The notes below the pieces were generated by a model. The model was given only the letters and a program-made list of their open reading frames with translations. It was not told the origin of the DNA and made no database searches. A DNA stretch of 8,937 nucleotides, taken from NCBI GenBank assembly GCA_030623425.1, contig JAUXMA010000050.1:1-8937 (forward strand), in the 5' to 3' direction. Below, in pieces: positions 6,418-8,937 of this stretch. A program made the translations under genes and the position numbers. Source of the DNA: Rhodospirillaceae bacterium. Lineage in GTDB: Bacteria; Pseudomonadota; Alphaproteobacteria; Rhodospirillales; 2-02-FULL-58-16. Within the stretch, counting starts at the first letter, position 1; each line of letters opens with the position of its first letter.

Positions 6418-7656
6418 TCATGGGCGGAGTGGGCGGGCCATGACTTCAAATGGCTTAACGACTCCGTCTGGAAATTTGAGGTGAAAAATGGTTCTACTTC
6501 CTGGTCTGCCGAACGACACTTCTTTAATATGACGATTAGTAAGTTGGTCGGCCCTTAAGTAAACATTGCGCGGTGGTAAGTAACCAGGGCGCGCAATTTG
6601 CTCAAGGGGCTTCGCCGCTACCCGAGGCACTCCAAGCTTTCCGGCCTGAACTCCTACCCTTGCCGTAGCGCCTACTCTTGCCGTAGTGCCTATTATTGTT
6701 GGAGCTTCTAATAAAGTTCCTGCATAAGCACCAATCCCGAGCGTAAGTGAGGTTTTCAGATACGTGTCGGGCGTCCACAGCGATGAAAGCAGCCCGCCGC
6801 CCCCGTACCACACCTTACCGCCCAAGCTGTCAGTCGCTACATAGTGGTCGGCCCACCATTGCGCCGAATCCTCACCGATTTCGGTGCCAAAGTAGGTGCC
6901 CTTTTTCAGCTTCTGCCAGGTGCTCTCCTGTGTCGCACCCTTCCATGCGAATGGGTTTGGTTGTGGCGATAGCGCATCAAATCGAACAATGCTGGGCTGA
7001 TAGGATGCGGGCTCCTGCCCGCCTTTCAGGTCCGATGAGTCGACGGTCGGCAAGTCCTTTGGCGCCTTGTCGCCGAGGGCGACCGGCGCGGAATCTTTGC
7101 TGCCTTGCGAAAAGAAGGGATAGTTCGGTTTTTTACCCGGCGGCCTGACGCTGCCGTTCCAATTTAGCGGCCGATTCCCCAATATTTTATTGATCCTGGC
7201 CTTTTTTGCGGCGATTAGCCTCCCAAGGGACTGTATTTTGCTTTGTGTTCCTTGCTGCCATTGCTCATCGATGCTGGGGGAGCGAAAGAAATTCTCGATA
7301 CTGGGATAGGTTAATTTCGAGCGCGCTCTGTCGATCGACCGCAAGCGGAAATTATTCGCCTGGATCTGGTGCTGGCGTTGTCTTGCGAGCTTGGCCGCCC
7401 GCTTGGCCGCCCGCGCCGCCGCCGAAGACGCACCCGAGGAACCGCTGGAACTGCCGGATTTGCCGCGGGTCAACGAGGTGCAGTCAAAACCGCATTCGTG
7501 ATAACTTCCGTCGTAGCACTGCACCTGTATGCAAACGCCGGGGCCGACCGGGGGCACCGAGGGGTCCGCGGCGGCGGCAACGGGCGCCAACGCCAACAGG
7601 GCGGCAAGGGAAGACGCCGCCGCCAGAGATTGCTTCGTGGAATGCCCGCGCACCAT
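6418..7656 (-). CDS. Exported protein of unknown function with Cys motif and pretoxin-like segment (412 aa)
   Basis: The protein begins with a Sec signal peptide (MVRGHSTK, an Ala/Leu core, likely cut after AAA near residue 30). Four Cys follow at 42, 47, 55 and 59 (C-x4-C-x7-C-x3-C), probably two disulfides in the periplasm. Then come a Ser/Gly linker (67-79), an Ala/Arg/Lys/Gln-rich helix (80-100), a Pro-rich middle (165-240) and a hydrophobic Gly-rich segment (about 278-335) with SSLWTPDTYLKTSLTLG. That segment resembles the pretoxin region before C-terminal toxin domains in polymorphic toxins. TARVG is repeated at 325-335. The last 40 residues (HIKEVSFGRPGSRTIFHLKF...) look like a small beta-rich tail that I cannot assign. 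Start ATG 7656 follows AAGGGGAAG with 7-nt spacing. It is divergent from sodB. The family is not recognised; the toxin link is only a resemblance. Confidence 0.78.
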   Translation of the reverse strand: MVRGHSTKQSLAAASSLAALLALAPVAAAADPSVPPVGPGVCIQVQCYDGSYHECGFDCTSLTRGKSGSSSGSSGASSAAARAAKRAAKLARQRQHQIQANNFRLRSIDRARSKLTYPSIENFFRSPSIDEQWQQGTQSKIQSLGRLIAAKKARINKILGNRPLNWNGSVRPPGKKPNYPFFSQGSKDSAPVALGDKAPKDLPTVDSSDLKGGQEPASYQPSIVRFDALSPQPNPFAWKGATQESTWQKLKKGTYFGTEIGEDSAQWWADHYVATDSLGGKVWYGGGGLLSSLWTPDTYLKTSLTLGIGAYAGTLLEAPTIIGTTARVGATARVGVQAGKLGVPRVAAKPLEQIARPGYLPPRNVYLRADQLTNRHIKEVSFGRPGSRTIFHLKFPDGVVKPFEVMARPLRP

Positions 7657-7766
7657 CGACAGTCTTCCCCTTCTTTAGAGCGATATTTTGTCCCGGCCAA
7701 TCTTTCCCATGAGACTCATTTCCCTGACTTCATTCTGCCGAAGCGATGATCAATAAACAATGTCAT

Positions 7767-7792
7767 ATTGCCGGGCGTGATTGCCGGGCGTA
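7767..7792. repeat. 13-bp tandem duplication
   Basis: ATTGCCGGGCGTG (7767-7779) is followed directly by ATTGCCGGGCGTA (7780-7792), a 12 of 13 match in tandem. It lies about 110 bp upstream of the start of the divergent 412-residue gene and about 265 bp before sodB. Its role is unknown. Confidence 0.8.
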
Positions 7793-7892
7793 GCGGCCTT
7801 AAAGGTCGATTCACCCGGTTTCAATACCCCATCCCGTAACCTCCGCGATTGACATTGCCAACGCAAACCGATGGTTACGCGCCGTATGTCGG

Positions 7893-7906
7893 AGCGACCC
7901 GTCGCT
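7893..7906. promoter_or_regulatory. 14-bp dyad, possible operator
   Basis: AGCGAC-CC-GTCGCT is a perfect 6-bp inverted repeat with a 2-bp centre. It directly abuts the TTGTCA -35-like hexamer of the putative sodB promoter. The tiny centre argues for a protein-binding dyad rather than an RNA hairpin. The regulator is unknown. Confidence 0.4.
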
Positions 7907-7937
7907 TTGTCATATCGCTTTGGGCGGCAATTATAAT
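7907..7937 (+). promoter_or_regulatory. Putative sodB promoter (TTGTCA / TATAAT)
   Basis: TTGTCA at 7907-7912 (5 of 6 to the -35 consensus) and TATAAT at 7932-7937 (perfect -10) are separated by 19 bp, slightly longer than ideal. Transcription from here would give a leader of about 110 nt that includes the 18-bp tandem repeat and the ribosome site. It is the best promoter candidate in the region. Confidence 0.5.
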
Positions 7938-7967
7938 TATTCTTATTAAAGCGCTAACACCCTCTAA

Positions 7968-8003
7968 CAATATAGTTCTAAAGGCCAATATAGTTCTAAA
8001 GGC
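7968..8003. repeat. Perfect 18-bp tandem duplication upstream of sodB
   Basis: CAATATAGTTCTAAAGGC occurs at 7968-7985 and again at 7986-8003 without a mismatch. Each copy holds a TATAGT -10-like hexamer and the small dyad TAG-TT-CTA. The duplication also makes an AGGCC/GGCCT pair (7982-7986 with 8001-8005) that could fold in the leader RNA. Two identical sites in phase near the sodB start suggest an operator pair or a recent slip duplication. Confidence 0.85.
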
Positions 8004-8055
8004 CTAAATTAAAAAATTCCAGGCACCATCCACTGCTTCCAAAGAGGTACCAATA

Positions 8056-8640
8056 ATGTCATTTGAACTTCCCAACCTGCCCTTTGCTTCGGACGCGCTG
8101 GAGCCGCATATTTCGGCGAATACCTTGAGCTTCCACCACGGCAAGCACCACAACACTTACGTGACCAACCTCAACAACCTTGTCGGCGACACTTACAAGA
8201 GCCTCGAGGACATCATCAGGGAATCGGCGGGCGATCCCGGCAAGGCCGGCGTCTTCAATAATGCCGCCCAGGTGTGGAACCACACCTTCTACTGGAACTC
8301 CATGAAGTCCGGCGGCGGCGGCGCCCCGTCAGGTGACGTCGCCTCCGGCATTGACGCCGCCTTCGGTTCCTTTGACAAATTCAAGGAGGAGTTCAAGAAC
8401 GCCGCCGTCACCCAGTTCGGCAGCGGTTGGGCGTGGTTGGTGGTCGACGGCGGCACCTTCAAGATTGTCAAGACCGCCAACGCCGACACCCCCATCGTCG
8501 GCGGCCAGATTCCCCTGATCACCTGCGACGTCTGGGAACACGCCTATTACCTGGATTTCCAGAACCGCCGCCCCGACTATGTGCAGGCGTTCCTCAACCA
8601 TCTGGTCAACTGGGACTTCGCCACCTCGAATTTGGGCTGA
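8056..8640 (+). CDS. sodB: Superoxide dismutase [Fe]
   Basis: The product converts superoxide to oxygen and hydrogen peroxide in the cytoplasm. Its 194 residues align over the full length with E. coli SodB as I know it. Metal ligands are His27 (in FHHGKHHNTY), His76 (in VWNHTFYW), Asp158 and His162 (in DVWEHAYY). Tyr35 is the conserved second-shell residue. Gln72 in AAQVWNH and the PLIT stretch before the Asp ligand are typical of the iron rather than the manganese type. The absence of a signal peptide fits a cytosolic enzyme. The start is ATG at 8056, with AGAGGT 7 nt upstream. The hydrogen peroxide made would be removed by peroxidases; notably the peroxiredoxin just downstream is only a remnant. 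No clear intrinsic terminator follows the TGA. Confidence 0.97.
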   Translation: MSFELPNLPFASDALEPHISANTLSFHHGKHHNTYVTNLNNLVGDTYKSLEDIIRESAGDPGKAGVFNNAAQVWNHTFYWNSMKSGGGGAPSGDVASGIDAAFGSFDKFKEEFKNAAVTQFGSGWAWLVVDGGTFKIVKTANADTPIVGGQIPLITCDVWEHAYYLDFQNRRPDYVQAFLNHLVNWDFATSNLG

Positions 8641-8742
8641 TTTGTCCCAACTTAACATCCTCCGAGCAAGAAAACCGGTGGGAAAACAATTCCACGAGAA
8701 ATAAACAGGTAGCTTTACTATCTTATAAAATGGAGATTGATT

Positions 8743-8838
8743 ATCGCCGTATTTGTTGGGAAAGAAGCCCCTGATTTTACGGCGCCCGCCGTCATGGGCG
8801 ATAACGGGACCGTCGATGAATTCAGGTTGTCAAGCTAA
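8743..8838 (+). pseudogene. 5' remnant of a 2-Cys peroxiredoxin (AhpC/Prx family)
   Basis: In one frame the codons read (I)AVFVGKEAPDFTAPAVMG then DNGTVDEFRLSS and a stop (TAA 8836-8838). This is the well-known N-terminus of AhpC/TSA-type peroxiredoxins (VGK.APDFTA.AV...). An intact protein has about 190-200 residues with a peroxidatic Cys near residue 50; both that Cys and the resolving Cys are missing. The expected start position (8743) reads ATC, although GGAG (8732-8735) lies at a normal 7-nt distance, so the start also appears lost. Homology ends just where a Tyr codon is expected (LSSY), and the next bases lead directly into the ribosome site of the next gene. A deletion that removed the rest of the gene explains this best. 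Confidence 0.75.
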
Positions 8839-8868
8839 GAGCGCCCGAGGAGCAGGAAAGGAAACCGG

Positions 8869-8937
8869 ATGTACATCGCCATGAACCGCTTCAAGATCAT
8901 CAAGGGGGAGGAGCAGGCATTCGAGGACAGGTGGGCT
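8869..8937 (+). CDS. N-terminus of an antibiotic-biosynthesis-monooxygenase (ABM)/IsdG-like protein, truncated by window end
   Basis: ATG at 8869 follows AAAGGA (8857-8862) with 6-nt spacing. The 23 visible residues, MYIAMNRFKIIKGEEQAFED plus RWA, match the first beta strand and helix of small dimeric alpha/beta-barrel ABM-domain proteins (MYIAMNRF.V..G.E..FE..W). This group includes heme-degrading IsdG-like monooxygenases as well as many uncharacterised oxygenases of about 100 residues. The active-site residues lie beyond the window, so heme degradation cannot be claimed. Its place after sodB and a peroxiredoxin remnant fits a redox or iron/heme role. It may be co-transcribed from upstream, since only 30 bp separate it from the remnant's stop. 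Confidence 0.72.
   Translation, partial: MYIAMNRFKIIKGEEQAFEDRWA

Larger units (their letters stand above)
7657..8055. other. 399-bp divergent intergenic region between the 412-residue gene and sodB
   Basis: The region holds the 5' controls of two divergent genes. Its left part (7657-7900) is of mixed composition and includes a 13-bp tandem repeat. From about 7920 to 8020 it is strongly AT-rich, with a TATAAT and an 18-bp perfect tandem duplication. A good ribosome site (AGAGGT, 8043-8048) lies 7 nt before the sodB ATG. No gene is seen on either strand. Confidence 0.6.

Noticed and set aside
8524..8526. Cys157 directly before the metal ligand Asp158 in SodB as an unusual active-site residue.
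   Set aside because: As far as I recall, LTCDVWEH occurs in other iron superoxide dismutases, so it is not evidence of altered function.
8730..8774. Small ATG-started frame (MEIDYRRICWERSP) over the peroxiredoxin remnant.
   Set aside because: It lies in a different frame from the recognisable peroxiredoxin codons, has no ribosome site of its own and no family likeness.

Overview
The window looks like chromosomal DNA of a GC-rich Gram-negative bacterium, most likely an alphaproteobacterium. The reasons are the high-GC codon use of the genes, an OmpH/Skp-type periplasmic protein, several Sec-exported proteins, an Fe-type superoxide dismutase, and a short intergenic palindrome resembling elements I associate with alphaproteobacterial genomes. 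The genus cannot be fixed from the sequence alone.

Layout. The left edge (1-483, +) holds the 3' end of a long coiled-coil protein gene. It converges, with only 24 bp between stop codons, on a 1044-residue multi-pass YfhO-family membrane protein (508-3642, -), a putative GT-C-type glycosyl-lipid enzyme. Upstream of it lie a 63-residue single-span membrane protein (3903-4094, -), a 369-residue exported helical-repeat protein (4426-5535, -), a 186-residue OmpH/Skp-like periplasmic protein (5661-6221, -), and a 412-residue exported protein of unknown function with a short Cys motif and a pretoxin-like hydrophobic segment (6418-7656, -). These five minus-strand genes share a direction, but gaps of about 125-330 bp, some holding perfect TATAAT hexamers, suggest several separate transcription units. 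Between 4095 and 4425 an orphan Sel1-like repeat fragment survives on the + strand.

The right side is an oxidative-stress region on the + strand. A 399-bp intergenic region (7657-8055) separates the divergent 412-residue gene from sodB (8056-8640). It carries two different tandem duplications, a 14-bp dyad and a promoter-like TATAAT. After sodB comes the decayed first ~30 codons of a 2-Cys peroxiredoxin (8743-8838) whose presumed start codon reads ATC and whose reading frame stops before the catalytic Cys. The window ends in the first 23 codons of an antibiotic-biosynthesis-monooxygenase/IsdG-like gene (8869 onward).

How the genes may work together. sodB, the lost peroxiredoxin and the monooxygenase-like gene form a plausible redox/heme-stress group. 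The three consecutive exported proteins (412, 186 and 369 residues) act outside the cytoplasm and may be related in role, but nothing in the sequence proves it. I found no tRNA, rRNA, CRISPR array, transposase or phage gene. The intergenic stretch 3643-3902 holds only a hairpin pair and no convincing gene. There is no strong evidence for a new multi-gene system. The best leads are the unknown 412-residue exported protein, the tandem repeats before sodB and the two gene remnants.
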